Shown here in pieces: positions 12,421 to 25,163 of a stretch of 64,000 nucleotides of DNA. Within the stretch, counting starts at the first letter, position 1, and each line of letters begins with the position of its first letter. Origin of the DNA: Patiria pectinifera (lineage: Eukaryota > Echinodermata > Asteroidea > Valvatida > Asterinidae); assembly GCA_029964075.1 (NCBI GenBank), contig CM057147.1, forward strand, positions 22,093,513 through 22,157,512, written 5' to 3'. The notes beneath the pieces were generated by a model. The model ran no database searches. It was not told the origin of the DNA and saw only the letters and a list, made by a program, of their open reading frames with translations. A program made the translations under genes and the position numbers.

Positions 12421-13769
12421 ATACTATAACAAGATGAGCTCATTTGATGTGAATTATTAGAACTTTTCAATAGTCAATTTTATCACTGATGTGTAATTTT
12501 ATGCTGAGTCTGGAATTAATGGTAGGATGAGACTGCCGAATGCTGGCACAAAAACCGCAGACACTTATGATCTTATTTGGTAGACTAGATGTCAATTTGT
12601 AAGCGGTAATGGTTGCATTGAGACTCAAAGCGTTGACATATTTTGAGTCGTAAAATTACAAAGATGTATAAGTAGTCCATAACTTTTGTTTTTTAAATAC
12701 ATTTATCTTCTTTTAAATTAAGTGGTTATAATACGTTTTAAATGCGAAATGATCATTATCGTTTTTAAAAGTGATGGCATTTGATTTTACTATTAACAGA
12801 GTATAACTTTAAGCATGTACATACATCCATGAACTTTATTTTAAATGATCCCTACTATCTCACTATTGATCTGTCAGACAATTAGGGCCGAAGTCTGTTG
12901 ATTCGTGAAGTGTGTTGAAAGTAGGAAATCATTTTGTTGAATAACTTGTTGAGTAGGCAGTTTATTGGTATGAAACTTTGAACTCTGGTATTAATTCTAG
13001 AACTTGGCATCTCTTACTTTTTTCAACAAAAATAAATAAATAATTAGCTAAGATTTAATTCCAAATCGAAGTTTTAATAATCTGGAGGTGTTAAGGATGC
13101 CCATGTAAATGTAATGAGTAGTCAGTTTGATACATTGCTCCTTTTGTGTGTATAAAGTACAGGCTTATTTACACTGCGCACCATAACGGGATTCAAGGCA
13201 GATGAAAAATGACAATGTTATAGGACCTGTTTACAATCTGGGCACATACTGCAAGGTAGATTGATAAACAGATGTGCTTAGAAACTGGAGCAATTTTACC
13301 AAAATACTGGCCAATAAATTTGTATTCTGACAAATCAGCACGTGGGTGGTTAAATGATGTTATTAAGCTTGTATGGCCATAACGTTCTCTGTAAATGTTT
13401 CAATAATTTGCATAAATGCAAATCATAACGCACGATTTATCTGCCCAAGTGAAAATGTTTACCTCTGTGCGGCATGCTGCTTTTTGTTCCTCCTCCCATT
13501 CTAGTGCTTCTGTGTAAATAGGCCCAAAACATGGCTTTTCAGCTTGTAAATAAGCAGCAGAGAAAAACAGCAAGAAACGTATTGATTGAATTTTCCATGT
13601 TGAATTTGTCTACATGTAGAATATTAGTCTGTAACACAGCTTTAAAGATTATCTGAAACAAATAGAATGTCATCCTAAAAAGAAATATTGGAATGAAATA
13701 ACAGTGTGATATTTCAGCAACAAGGACTGTGTCTGTTTTTATCTGTACCACTTCCTGTGGTGCATATCA

Positions 13770-14165
13770 TGAAGGGGGGGGGAGGCAGAACGGAAGGATA
13801 GAACCCCCCCCCCCCCACCCCCCTTTAAGGGCATCAATCACTTTTCAAAATTGGATGGGACCTACGCACATCAGTACTAACTAAGGTGAGCGCAAAATGC
13901 GAAGTCTTATTGGCATGGGGATTTGTTGGATTTTGGACGCTCTGTGGTGCGATGAGGCAATTTTTGTTTAGCAAAAGATCATCATCTAAACATCACTTTT
14001 GAGTTTGGCGTCATTGAATCAGCTACTCTGAGAAATAGAATCATATGTAGGCTACATTTTTATTCTGGGACGAAAAAATGTGGGGGAGACAAACAATAAT
14101 TGTTTATGCCCACTTTAAAAAGTGGGGGGGGGGCCCTCCCTGCAAATTTAGGTCCACCACTGAAG
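13770..14165. repeat. Dispersed G/C-run repeat, non-autonomous
   Basis: The stretch starts with a G run, ends with 'ggtccaccactgaag', and contains 'ttggacgctctgtggtg' and 'aatagaatcatatgtaggct'. A diverged copy with the same order of motifs is at 22740-23165. The 'ctctgtggtg' core also recurs near 56700 and 57390. No coding frame is present. Ends with runs of G and C suggest a short terminal-inverted-repeat element. Confidence 0.5.
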
Positions 14166-15031
14166 TTTATGAAAGAGTCTTTGAAATGTTCAAATTGCCT
14201 CTGATAGTACAACATGTACAATGTCTATTGGCATTCAGGATACAATAACTTTAAGAAGACAAAAATTTAGGACGAAAAAAAAAATCTAAAGTTTTAACTG
14301 CAACTATCCTGAAAAATAAAAAAAATAAAAAAATGTTAGGGATGTTTTATTATTACCATTATTCTTCATAGATATAATTTTACAAGCAGTGTGTGCTGTC
14401 AGAGAGTTTGTGAGAGATATTTCACAAGTTTGCTCCAGTACATGCAGCAATATTGTATGCCTTAAATCACAACCAAACCAGCAAACACAAGCAATATAAG
14501 TGGTTGCGAAGTATAAAGATCTGCACTAGCCCCAGTTGCAAGTTTGTGAATTTTTTCCCCTCATATGCTCTCAGACAGTAAAGAGTTTACAGTGATTAAA
14601 ATTGATGAAGAGCAAAACCTAAACCACATTTTCCAAACTCATTAGTCCATCCAAATGCCTATTGTAACATTTCTAAGGCAGTAAATCATTTTTATGTTTG
14701 TTGTGCCTTAATAACCTACCCTTGGCTCCCTTCTATAAATTTGGAATCCCTTTTTATCTGTAGACAGACTGTCGTTACAACGTGAATGTAGAGGTTATGT
14801 ATAATTCAGGTATTTTTTTGAGACAATTGAGTCAATTTAAATTTTTTTTGAGTTTTCCAATCAATTCTACACGTAAATGCTAGCGTGCCTTCATTTTCAC
14901 GTAGTCCTCTCATCTGTTTCATCTATCAATGTCGACCAACGTTCGATTAAACATGTTCATTGTTGCAATTCCCCAGAACCACGATGATTTTCATACTTAC
15001 ATTTACATGACAAATTTTATACAGTCAATGT

Positions 15032-15100
15032 GCTAATGTTCAAACACAGAATATTTGTACATGTAGTACATGTACAAATATTCTGTGTTTGAACATTAGC
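15032..15100. repeat. Perfect inverted repeat, 34-base arms, 1-base loop
   Basis: The left arm 15032-15065 and the right arm 15067-15100 are exact reverse complements around a single G at 15066. The centre reads tacatgta-g-tacatgta. Sister units (near 23465 and 40800) carry only the right-arm sequence, so the left arm is an inverted copy private to this unit. Confidence 0.9.
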
Positions 15101-15728
15101 ATTTGTAACCATAGATTATGTTAATATTAACACCACTCAAGCTGCTTGTACAAAAATTGTCCATGGCAACACGTCTGCAGCTCACGCATAATGAGAAGGT
15201 AACTGCCTGCTCAAATCATGTGATCTCCTCACGCCTTAAAAATAAACAGGGAATACAACTCGCCACTTTCGCACGTAGTCACCGACAAATTGCAGTTTTA
15301 TCATATAACTCAACGCTACAGTGTTTCATCCGAGACTAACCATCAGAAGAACAATTGTTCCTGCATACCAAGTAAGTTCCTTAATAACTAAGGACAAATA
15401 TGATTCTTTAAGTATATAATTTGTGATCAAAGTTGTTAATTGTGTGTGAACCACCAGTTGGGACAGCATTAGTAAAAAAATGTTTGTTGAAATATTCTAA
15501 ATAAATGGCCTTATATTTGAAACACTTAAGCTTCTGTAGTGAAGCCTGGATTTATTGCATGGTATAAGTTCTTTTGTCAAGTTGTTTACTGCCAACAATT
15601 GGAAAGATTTATATCAGAGGGCCAAGGTCTGGCCTTACGTTTTATAGGCAAACCTATTCATCTCCCTCTAACAGTCACGCTTAGCCTCGTGCTACCTCCC
15701 CCCCCCCCACACACACACACCCATCTTT

Positions 15729-15898
15729 GTAAACACCGGCAATCATGGACCCCCTATTGTCCCTAATCCTCATTACTAAGTTTTTAGCAACAGTTCTTAT
15801 TGTTTTTTTTACACGAATTTCAATCGTGGACTATCGGTCAATCGTGGACGTGTGTCCTATAACCATTTTGTCCTAGGACCACGATTGCTGGTGTTAAC
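15729..15898. mobile_element. Short TIR element, copy 1 (about 170 bases)
   Basis: The ends are inverted: 'acaccggcaatcatggacc' on the left and 'ggaccacgattgctggtgt' on the right. Internal 'caatcgtggac' motifs repeat. Related copies with the same ends lie at 24136-24310 and 38591-38785. Copies 1 and 2 sit at the same unit position and so descend from one insertion. No coding capacity is seen. Confidence 0.65.
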
Positions 15899-16621
15899 CC
15901 TCACACACCCAAGTGTGTATTTGCCTGCAATCGGGACCCCCTATATTGTCCCTCTTTTGTTAGTACTCTAACTTTTTGAATGCAGAAACAAACTCACCCA
16001 CAACAATTTTCAGTGCACCACAGGTCCCCCTCAAAACAAAATGATTTTGCCCCTCCCCTGACAAAAAAATGTAAAAATTATCACACACAACTTTACCGTA
16101 CATGTATACTGAATTTATGACAATCAGTTTGGGATTTTTTGGGGCGGGGGGCTGAAGTAATTAATCCAGAAAATGAGTGCATATGACTATTTTTTAATTA
16201 TCATCTTCTTATCCTCCCAACAGAAAATGTGAATAAAGAAAAGGGCAAACAGAGAGGCTCTAGCATTACAGATCCATATAACAATAATCTTTTATGTTCC
16301 AGACTTTTAAAAATTGTTTCAAATTAAATTTATATCAAGTCAAATGGATAATAACCATAAACCAATGCAAAAATGTGCCCTGTGAATAAAAAAAAAAGAC
16401 TTGCATTTTTGGGGTTAGATTCATAGATTCATGTTTTCTTTTATTGTACAGCAATTGCAAAGGATGTTTATACACATGGAGTTCATTGTCAAGCTAAATT
16501 TTCCAAATTTATAGTCATACTAATTTCAATTAAGTGTAGAGTTTTGCACTTTCCTTTCAAGGCAATGATACATGTAGGTGTCTTTGTTGTTTTTATTCAG
16601 TGACCTCACAAAGAAAGAAAG

Positions 16622-18586
16622 ATGGCATCAAGACAGCCTGATGTCACAGTTCAATCTGTGTTGGGTAAGATCAGTCGAGATCATCTGGAATGTCCCATTT
16701 GCTCCGACCGTTTCACTGAGCCTAAGGTTCTCGACTGTCTACACAGTTTTTGTCTCAAATGTCTCAAAAAAGTCAGACAGAGTCAACATCCACAAGATCC
16801 AAAACTTGTGTGTCCCCTCTGCAGACGTGAAACCTTACTAAAGGGAGATGTTTCTGATTTGCCAAGTGACTTCAAACTGAGTGCCTTGGTGGATGAGGTC
16901 AACGTCTATGAAAAGGTACTTGAAGGTCAAAGGTCGGCGATCAAATGTCAAGCATGTGATGAAGAGAATCCCGCGGTGTCAAGATGCATGGACTGTGATC
17001 ATTTTCTCTGTAACAAATGCCAGACAGCACACAAGCGTGTGACTTTAACAAAATCGCATCAAATCTGCACACTGGCCCAGCTTCAATCAGGAGAGGTAAC
17101 TTACAAGAGTAAGATTAGAGAGTACACTCCAAAATGTGGCAAACATTCTGATCAAAATCTCACTATTTACTGCAACACATGTGAGAAGTTGGTATGCACA
17201 ACTTGTGCTATTGTAGATCATGAGAGACACTCGCGTGTTGATCTACCTGAAGCTGTCGATAAGTGCAAACAAGATGTTGCTAGAATGTCTGTAAAAGCTG
17301 AACAGAACAAAGCAAAACTGAAAACAAACATAAGGCAAGTGGATGCCAAGTACAGCAAGCTGAATGCCATGTATGCAGACACCACCAAGAAAATCTCCAT
17401 TAAGGCTGACAAGGAGGTAGCTAGAATCACGGAGGAGATTTCAAAGATCAGAGAGGAAGAACAGAAACTGAAGCAAGAGGCAGATACAATCTTCAAAGAC
17501 AGAGCCAAGACATTGGAAACTGTTCGTGACACAAACAACGGTCGTCTGACTCACACTGAGAAAAAAATGGATGAGGTTACCAACTTCGTAACCCAAGCAA
17601 GTTGCTACGAAATTCTTGATTTCAAGCCTAAACTCTTGTTTAACTTGAAAGAATTGGCCCAGCAAGAACAATCTGAGAGAGGGCCGGACAGTTTGTCCTC
17701 CTTTATGGATTTTGAGGAAGATACTGGGACGTCACTCGGGAGGCTGATGTTGGAAGATGAACAAATACCCAGCTCAGGTGCTGCAGCTATGGCTTCACAG
17801 AGACTTGAAAGATGGAAGGTTAAACAACAGAAATATTCATTTGGACAGAAATCATTCATACTTGTTGATTCAATTGCAGCATTCTCTAACAATGAAATTG
17901 TTGCATTAGACACAGGGCATAACAAGTTGATCACTTTCTTTACCAATGTCAACTTTCAAGAACTCCAACTTGCAGGTCTTACTAAACCAACACATGTTTC
18001 AGTTAACAGGGATGATGAAATCATTGTCCTTGACAAACCTGCTGTCAAGATCTTCAAGAAGGGTGTGCGATCCTGCCTCCATCAGTTCCTACCAGGTGAG
18101 GAGACAGGGGGCACCCCAACCTGCCTTGCAGTGGATGGCGGGGAGGTGATAGCAGTGGGTTATGGGGACAAAGAAGAGATCTCGCTGCACAAGAGAGATG
18201 GATCCCTCATCAGGAAACTGCCTGCTCCAATGATAGGGTTAAATTTGGCAATCTACAAGCAGCAGCTTGTCTACACCTGCAATAAAGACAACAAAAGACT
18301 TCTATCATCAGTTGACAGCTATGGTCGCAATGTCTTTTCAGTTGATATTCACAACAATATTCAAGGGAAGTGGTTTGCTAATGGTTTGTGTTGCGACAAA
18401 GATGGCAACATCTACGTTACTTTAGCAACACGCACACAAAGTGAAATTCAGCATTTCAATCATAATGGACATTACATTGGCTGTGTCCTCTGTGAATGCA
18501 GTTGTCTAGGTGACATCACATGTACACCAGCTGGAGAGCTGGCTGTAGCAGCAGTAGAAAGTGTTATAGTCCTTCATCAAATGTAA
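16622..18586 (+). CDS. TRIM copy C: intact RING/B-box/coiled-coil/NHL-like protein (654 aa)
   Basis: Paralogue of copy B with the same architecture and start. RING ligands are at residues 24-67 (CPIC, CLHSFCLKC, CPLC). The two B-boxes follow (CQAC...KSH and CGKH...DHERH), then a coiled coil and the six-bladed propeller. The splice acceptor ending at 16600 is conserved; the bases after it differ slightly from copy B. The coiled coil and linker are nearly identical to B and D, which points to recent duplication or gene conversion. The last blade carries a shorter loop (LATRTQSE in place of HGSPSANTHGE), and the C-terminus ends in VLHQM where other copies have VYHRV. No disrupting change is seen, so an active E3 ligase is likely. 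The substrate is unknown. Confidence 0.92.
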   Translation: MASRQPDVTVQSVLGKISRDHLECPICSDRFTEPKVLDCLHSFCLKCLKKVRQSQHPQDPKLVCPLCRRETLLKGDVSDLPSDFKLSALVDEVNVYEKVLEGQRSAIKCQACDEENPAVSRCMDCDHFLCNKCQTAHKRVTLTKSHQICTLAQLQSGEVTYKSKIREYTPKCGKHSDQNLTIYCNTCEKLVCTTCAIVDHERHSRVDLPEAVDKCKQDVARMSVKAEQNKAKLKTNIRQVDAKYSKLNAMYADTTKKISIKADKEVARITEEISKIREEEQKLKQEADTIFKDRAKTLETVRDTNNGRLTHTEKKMDEVTNFVTQASCYEILDFKPKLLFNLKELAQQEQSERGPDSLSSFMDFEEDTGTSLGRLMLEDEQIPSSGAAAMASQRLERWKVKQQKYSFGQKSFILVDSIAAFSNNEIVALDTGHNKLITFFTNVNFQELQLAGLTKPTHVSVNRDDEIIVLDKPAVKIFKKGVRSCLHQFLPGEETGGTPTCLAVDGGEVIAVGYGDKEEISLHKRDGSLIRKLPAPMIGLNLAIYKQQLVYTCNKDNKRLLSSVDSYGRNVFSVDIHNNIQGKWFANGLCCDKDGNIYVTLATRTQSEIQHFNHNGHYIGCVLCECSCLGDITCTPAGELAVAAVESVIVLHQM

Positions 18587-20689
18587 AAATTGACAATGAA
18601 TGTCAAAATAACAACACAACACAAAGAACTCATACAAACAATAGCCATTTGTTCCACAAATACAGTTAACAAAATATGTGGGAATTGTTAATACGGTGCT
18701 GTGTTAATGGACATCATACTCAAGATATCTGATGGAAGAAATGGACTGGGTTAAAGTCTATCATATGGGTTTAAAGTTATCATCAGATGATCAAAGAGAA
18801 ATGACTGTATATCTGAAACAACGATCTACATGTAGTTGTAATGTGCATGTACACACGTATTTGCAGAAATCATGGCAAAGTACATGTGACTTCGATCAGT
18901 TTATACACATACCTTTAACTTTTAAAAGCCAATGATCCTCCAAAGTCCTCCGGGCGGTATCGGAAGATTCAAGAGGATTGAAGATGAATGCGCCATAGAA
19001 TTTTGTAGGATTGTGGAGGATTGTGGAGGATTAAGGGCACATGGACATTCAGAACCTGTTGATTTTGGAGGATTGAGGATGAACGGTGTTTGAAGAAGAG
19101 GGGGACAGAATATTGTAAGAGGGTCACAGAATATTGCAAAAAATATCAGCAAAACAGAATGCACATGCACAACGTGTGACAGACCAAATGAATACAATTG
19201 TTGCAACCTGTCAAACAGCCGCTGTAACTGACATGTCATTGTTTAGGGAAACTTTCAACTGGAATGTGCCAATTAAGGCTCTTTAACGTATTTCTTGTCT
19301 TATGATTTGTCTTATAAAAAATGTTGCTTCAAGCACACGTTACCACGATGAAGGACTTGATTTTCAAGCACTAAATTCTGGCAATCTTCAGATGAATGTT
19401 TACCTTTTAATTAATGCACATATTGTGATATGTGTCATATTGTGACCTCTGTATCATATTATATCCTGACATCCATGAGATCCAGCTGCAACCTGTACAT
19501 ATCATAATGGGAGTTTGCTTGTAGTATTGATCCAGGCCCACACATTCTGTATCAGCACTCCCTACATTCTAACATTTCAAGAGTTCTGCTGACCTATCAG
19601 ACAATTAAGTCTGTTGATTCTTGAAGTCTGTTCAAAGTATGAGATCATTTTGTTAAACCATTTGTTGAGCAGGCAGTATATTTGTATGGAACTCTTGAAT
19701 CAATTATTGAAACTCATGTATCTGGGTGTTGTTTTTTTTCAATAACAAAAAGTTGGCTACGATTTAATTTAAAGTCTTATTTTCGATAGTCTGAAGGATT
19801 CATAACCCAGGATCCAGGAATTTGAAAATGGATGTTGGACCTTTGCTCCCCGGGATAATTAAAAGTAGCTTTTTAAGATGTTGTATGTGGCCTTAACTTT
19901 TAATACAGGAGAGTGCTGCCTAAATCTTTTGCATATTATGTAAATATTGCTTTTTTGAGTGACATGTAGTTTCTGTCAACTTCAAAAAAGAAACTTTAAA
20001 ATCTTGAATCAATTCTGGAAATTGGTATCTCTGACTTTTCCATCAAAGACAAATTTTAGACAATAGGTTAAATTTAAAATCATATTAACAAAAACTGATC
20101 TTGAGATTTTGTATTATCAAGTAAACTAAATATGGCTTGTCAGCGTGTAAATAGGCAAATAAGAAAAATAAGTGATTGAATTTTGTACCTTGCATAAACT
20201 TAGAGATGCACTGTCCATGCTATTTTAAGTTTAACCCCCAAATATAGAGTTTATTATTATGTTTCTATTATTCTTGTGATTGAGATATCAACTGACATAA
20301 TAAGTTTTAATATGGACAAATTAATTTTAAAAAATTGAATTATATGCAGCCAAAGTATAAGTAAGCTCTGGCAGGGAAGACTGGTTCCCACTTCCCTCTT
20401 AGAATAGATAATGTAGGCATTGGTAACCAGTCTACTCACAGGGTGGATCTGTTTGTGTGCAACAGCAACCAAAAATAAAAGCCTTTCTTGCAGAGGGTTG
20501 CAAATGTGCAAAGTTGAAGAAAAAGAAGAAAATCAAAACTAGTTTTCTTCTTATCAAATTCACTGGGAATACTAGTATGTAACAAAGCTATAAAAATAAT
20601 AATTACATTGCTAGAAGGATGTAACACCATCTGGACTGCTTGAGAATGACTGTTACACCCGAAGTATAATAATGGCCATAATTATAAAT

Positions 20690-20775
20690 CAGACAGTCCC
20701 AACTATAGTTGGTGCTATCACATCTATACTCAGGACGATCCCAACTATAATTGGGATTTTCCAAACTATAGGTGG
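20690..20775. repeat. 'aactatagtt' decamer cluster, unit C
   Basis: Same pattern as in unit B, slightly decayed (one unit reads 'atctatactc'). It is followed by the common 'aacaagatgagctcattc' block. Confidence 0.65.
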
Positions 20776-21577
20776 AATAATATACCATAAACAAGATGAG
20801 CTCATTCTACGTGAATTTTTATAACTTTTTTAATAGTTAATTTTATCACTGATGTGTAATTATATGCAGAGTCTGGAATTAATGGTAGGATGAGACTGCC
20901 GAATGCTGGCACAAAAACCGCTGACACTCATGATCATAATTGGTAGACTAGATCTCCATTTGTAAGCGGTAATTTTTGCATTGAGACTCAAAGCGTTGAC
21001 AGTCGTTAAAAAAGTAGAAAAATTATAAGTAATCCATAACTTTTGTTTTTTTTAAATACATTTATCTCTCTTTGAATTGAGTGTTTATGATGCTTTTTAA
21101 TGTTAACTGATTATTATCATTTTACCAGTAATGGCATGTGATTTTACAATCAAAAGAGTATAACTTTAAACATGTACATTCATCCATAAACTTTATTTTA
21201 AATGATCCCTCCTCTCTCACTATTGATCTGTCAGACAATTAGGGCTGAAGTCTGTTGATTCGTGAAGTCTGTTGAAAGTAGGAAATCATTTTGCTGAATC
21301 ACCTGTTGAGTAGGGAATTTTATTTGTATGAAACTTGAAACTCTGGTATTAATTCTAGAACTGAGCATCTCTTATTTTTTTCATCCAAAAACAAAAATAA
21401 TAAGCTAAAATTTAATTCCAAATTGAATTTGTGATAATCTGGAGGTGTTAAGGATGCCCATGTAAATGTAATGAGTAGTCAGTTTTATAAGGCTCATTTT
21501 GCGTGTATAAAGTACGGGTCTATTTACACTGCGCACCATAACAGGATTCCAGGCAGATGAAAAATGAGAATGTTCTG

Positions 21578-21749
21578 AATCAAATTAGGTTTTGCCCTTA
21601 CACCGACGTATAAACACTGTATACTCAGTGTGTTACCTCCAGAGTGAAAGTTTGAAAAAATCACTCGGGTGGGACTGGAACCCACGACCTCCTGCTTTCT
21701 AGTGCAGATGTCTTACCGCTTGTCCACCGAGCTAACAGGATCGGTTGGG
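21578..21749 (-). mobile_element. tRNA-derived SINE with 7-base target duplication
   Basis: On the minus strand the head reads like a tRNA: 'agctcggtggacaagcgg' (A-box side) and 'gtgggttccagtcccaccc' (B box and T arm), followed by a T run and a short body. The element is flanked by 'tgttctg' at 21571-21577 and 21750-21756. The matching place in unit D (near 30190) has the target sequence once without the insert. It is therefore an insertion into this unit after the array formed, not a tRNA gene. Confidence 0.75.
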
Positions 21750-22739
21750 TGTTCTGGTTTTAAAGGATCTGTTTACAGTCTGGGCATACATACTGCAAGT
21801 TAGATTGATAAACAGATGTGCTTAGAAACTGGAGCAATTTTACCAAAATGCTGGCCGACAGGGGCGGTGGAAGCGGCTTTGCCCCGATTTACCCAAGTGC
21901 CCCTCTTGCGGTTGAGCATACATGTGCCCCTTCGAGTTGAAATCAAAACTGGTCCTAAAATTTCGGATAATTTGTTTTCAGTAACCATTTCCCAAAATGG
22001 TATAGAGAGTTCTGATATGAACGAGTGATATGAACGAGTAATATGAAAACATGCCCCAAAACCCTTACAATGCGCCCTGAAAATGAGCACATAATGCATA
22101 GTTTTCATAGTTTTTGAAGAGCGCCCCCTAATTTGGAAGATGGTACCCCCCCACACCCCCCACAATTAAGGTGTCGTTATTCAGCACGGACGTGCAAAAA
22201 AATTTAAAATGCTGGATACGCTGCTGCACCGACGGAAGATGCCTTTTACTGAGCAAGTGCCCCTTTTTGGTTCCTGCCCCCCCCCCCCCCCCCCCCTCTT
22301 AGTTTGAAAAACGTTCTGTCGCCGCTGCTATTTTCACAAATCAGCGCATGGGTGGTTACGACATTATTGAGCTTGTACGGCCATGACGTTCATACCGCAA
22401 GGTTTATATGCCTCAGTGAAAATGTTTACCTTTTTGAGACAAGCTGCATTTTGTTTTCTCCTCCCATTCTAGTGCTTCTGTGTAAATACGCCCAAAATAA
22501 AATATGGCTTTTCAGCTTGTAAATAAGCAGCAGAGAATAAACAGCAAAAAATGTATGGATTGAAACTTCTATTTCGCATATGTTTACATGTAGAATATTA
22601 GTTTGTAACACAGCTACAAAAAAATTATCTGAAACAAATCGTAAAAATAAGTGTCATCAGAAAAAGAAATAATTATTAGAATGAAATATTTAAGCAACAA
22701 GGGCTGTGTCTGTTTTTATCTGTACTACTTTCAGCGGTG

Positions 22740-23165
22740 CATCATGAAGAGGGAGGGGGGGGGGCAGCAGGGGAGGATAGACCCCCCTCAAGCATGTCAA
22801 TCGCTTTTCAGAAGTGGGTGGGACATACGTTAATCAGAACTAATGCCAGCCCGAAGCGTAAAGCCCTAATGGCGTGGGGTCCCGAAAAATGTTGGATTTT
22901 GGACGCTCTGTGGTGTGATCTGAGGCAATTCTAACCACTTCAACCAATTTTTTTTCAGCAAAAGATCATCATTTAAACATCACTTTCGACTTTGGAGTCA
23001 TTGAATCAGCTATTCTGAGCTATAGAATCATACGTAGGCTACAATTTTTATTCGGGGACGAAAAAAGTGGGGGACGGGGGGACAACAAATAATATGATAC
23101 CCCCACCCCATTTAAAAAGTGACGCAGACTTGTTCCCCCCCCCCTCACGTCCTCCACTGATTGAT
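22740..23165. repeat. Dispersed G/C-run repeat, second copy
   Basis: Diverged copy of 13770-14165 at the same unit position, with the shared motifs 'ttggacgctctgtggtg' and 'agaatcatacgtaggct'. It begins and ends in G or C runs. No coding frame is present. Confidence 0.5.
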
Positions 23166-24135
23166 GTCCATAGTCCCCCTCTAATACTCACCCCCCCCCC
23201 CAGTCCCGGTTGCAAGTTTGTGAATTTTTCAAGTAGTCAACCCATCTGTTTCATCTATCAATTTTGTTCATTGTTGTGACTCCCCAGAACCACGATGATT
23301 TTCATGCAAGTTTTATACAGTCAGTTTACTTGTATTTCAGGGGGGAAAAAAGGGGGGTGGTGGTCAGTGAAGGTGAACCAATTGGCTTGGGAAGTCTGGT
23401 TGCATGCTCCCCCTCCCAAGTTCAAAGTCTTCTGTTATCGTCAACACTGCAACGTACAAACATGTACAAATATTCTGTGTTTGAACATTAACATTTGTAA
23501 CCATGGATTCTGTTAATATTAACACCACTCAAGCTGCTTGTACAAAAATTGTCCATGGCAACATGCAGCTCACGCATAATGAGAAGGTAACTGCCTGCTC
23601 AAATCATGTGATCTCCTCACGCCTTAAAAATAAACAGGGAATACAACTCGCCACTTTCGCACGTAGTCACCGACATATTGCCATTTTATCATATAACTCA
23701 ACACTACAGTGTTTCATCTGAGACTAACCATCAGAAGAACAATTGTTCCTGCATACCAAGTAAGTTCCTAAGGACAAATATGATTCTTTAAGTATATAAT
23801 TTGTGATCAAACTTGTTAATTGTGTGTGAACCACCAGTTGGGACAGCATTAGTAAAAGAATGTTTGTTGAAATATTCGGAATCAGAAAGTACATTTGTCA
23901 TATATGAAACACTTAAGCTTCTGTCGTGAAGCCTGGATTGATTGCATGGTATAAGTTCTTTTGTCAAGTTGTTTACTGCCAACAATTGGAAAGATTTCAC
24001 ATCAGAGGGCCAAGGTCTGGCCTTACATTTTAAAGGCAAACCTATTCATCTCCCTCTAACAGTGCTTAGCCTCGTGCTACATAGATATGTAACTACATAC
24101 CCAGTGCTCCCTCTCCCCACACACACACCCATCTT

Positions 24136-24310
24136 TGTAAACATCGGCAATCGTGGACCCCCTTTTGTCCCTAATCCTCATTACTAAGTTTTAGCAACAG
24201 CTCTCATTGGTTTTGTACACAAATTTCAATCGTGGACTATCGGTCAATCATGGGCGTATTGTTTGTGCCCTATAACCATTTCGTCCTAGGACCACGATTG
24301 CTGGTGTTAA
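24136..24310. mobile_element. Short TIR element, copy 2
   Basis: Same inverted ends as 15729-15898 (left 'aacatcggcaatcgtgg', right 'accacgattgctggtgtt') and the same unit position, so it was inherited with the unit. Confidence 0.65.
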
Positions 24311-25163
24311 CACTCACACACCCAAGTGTGTATTTGCCTGTAATCAGGGACCCCCTATAATGTCCCTCTTTTGTTTGTACTTTCACTTTTTAGGAAGACC
24401 TCCCACATGATTTGAACACAATTGTAGATTGGGGACCTTCAGGAAATTGGGGACCCTATTGTTGGAAGTTGGGGACTCAATTGTTCAATGTCCCCTATTG
24501 AATGCAGAAACAAACTCACCCACACACACACACCCACACCCACACCCACACAAATTTCCAGTGCACCCCCTCAAAACAAAATGATTTGCCCCCTCCCCCG
24601 ACAAAAAAATGTAAAAATTATCACGCACAACTTATACCGTACATGTATACTGAATTTATGACAATCAGTTTGGGATTTTTTGGGGCGGGGGCTGAAGTAA
24701 TTAATCCAGAAGATGAGTGCATATAACTATTTTTTAAGATTATCATCTTCTTATCCTCCCAACAGAAAATGTGAATAAAGAAAAGGGCAAAAAGAGAGCC
24801 TCTACCATTGCAGATCCATATAACAATAATCTTTTTTGTTCCAGACTTTTAAAAATTGTTTCAAATTAAATTTACATCAAATCGAATGGATAATAATCAT
24901 GAACCAATGCAAAGATGTGCCCTGTATAAAATAAATGACTTGCATTTTAAAGGATTTGATTCATAGATTTTGTAGGTTTTCTTATAGCGTACTGCAAAGG
25001 ATGTTTATACACATGGAACTGATTGTCAAGCTTAATTTTCCAAATTTATGGGGGTCATACTAATTTCAATTAAATGTAGACTTTTGCATTTTTCTTTCAA
25101 GGCAATGAAAATATATATCCTTTTTGTTTTTATTCAGTTGTTAGATGTCACTAAGAAGGAAAG

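Larger units (their letters stand above)
8148..16580. repeat. Spacer of array unit B (no gene seen), with an internal duplication
   Basis: No gene is supported. The block is homologous to the other unit spacers but longer, because about 9540-10930 is repeated as about 11206-13160. Both carry the 'gactggttccca ... ggtaaccagtct' element, the 'aaaaatagtaattacattgc' stretch and a decamer cluster. It also holds homopolymer G or C runs (near 9245, 11850, 13775, 13805), a dispersed G-rich repeat (13770-14165), a perfect inverted repeat (15032-15100), a TIR element (15729-15898) and a short CA run near 15710. Confidence 0.65.
18587..25120. repeat. Spacer of array unit C (no gene seen)
   Basis: Homologous to the other spacers, with the shared 3' flank, a decamer cluster at 20690-20775 and the pre-gene block 24660-25130. 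A short tract at 18930-19090 is rich in 'ggaggattg' motifs and is not obvious in sister units. A SINE (21578-21749), a G-run repeat (22740-23165), a TIR element (24136-24310) and a CA/CCCACA tract near 24505-24550 are listed separately or noted here. No coding gene is supported. Confidence 0.6.

Noticed and set aside
17218-17952. Minus-strand frames of 76-115 codons antisense to the TRIM genes (also in copies B, D and G)
   Set aside because: They recur because the sense sequence is duplicated; they are mirror frames of the coiled coil and linker with no features of their own.
21655-21735. tRNA gene on the minus strand
   Set aside because: The tRNA-like part is the head of a SINE: it has a body, a 7-base target duplication and an empty site in a sister unit.
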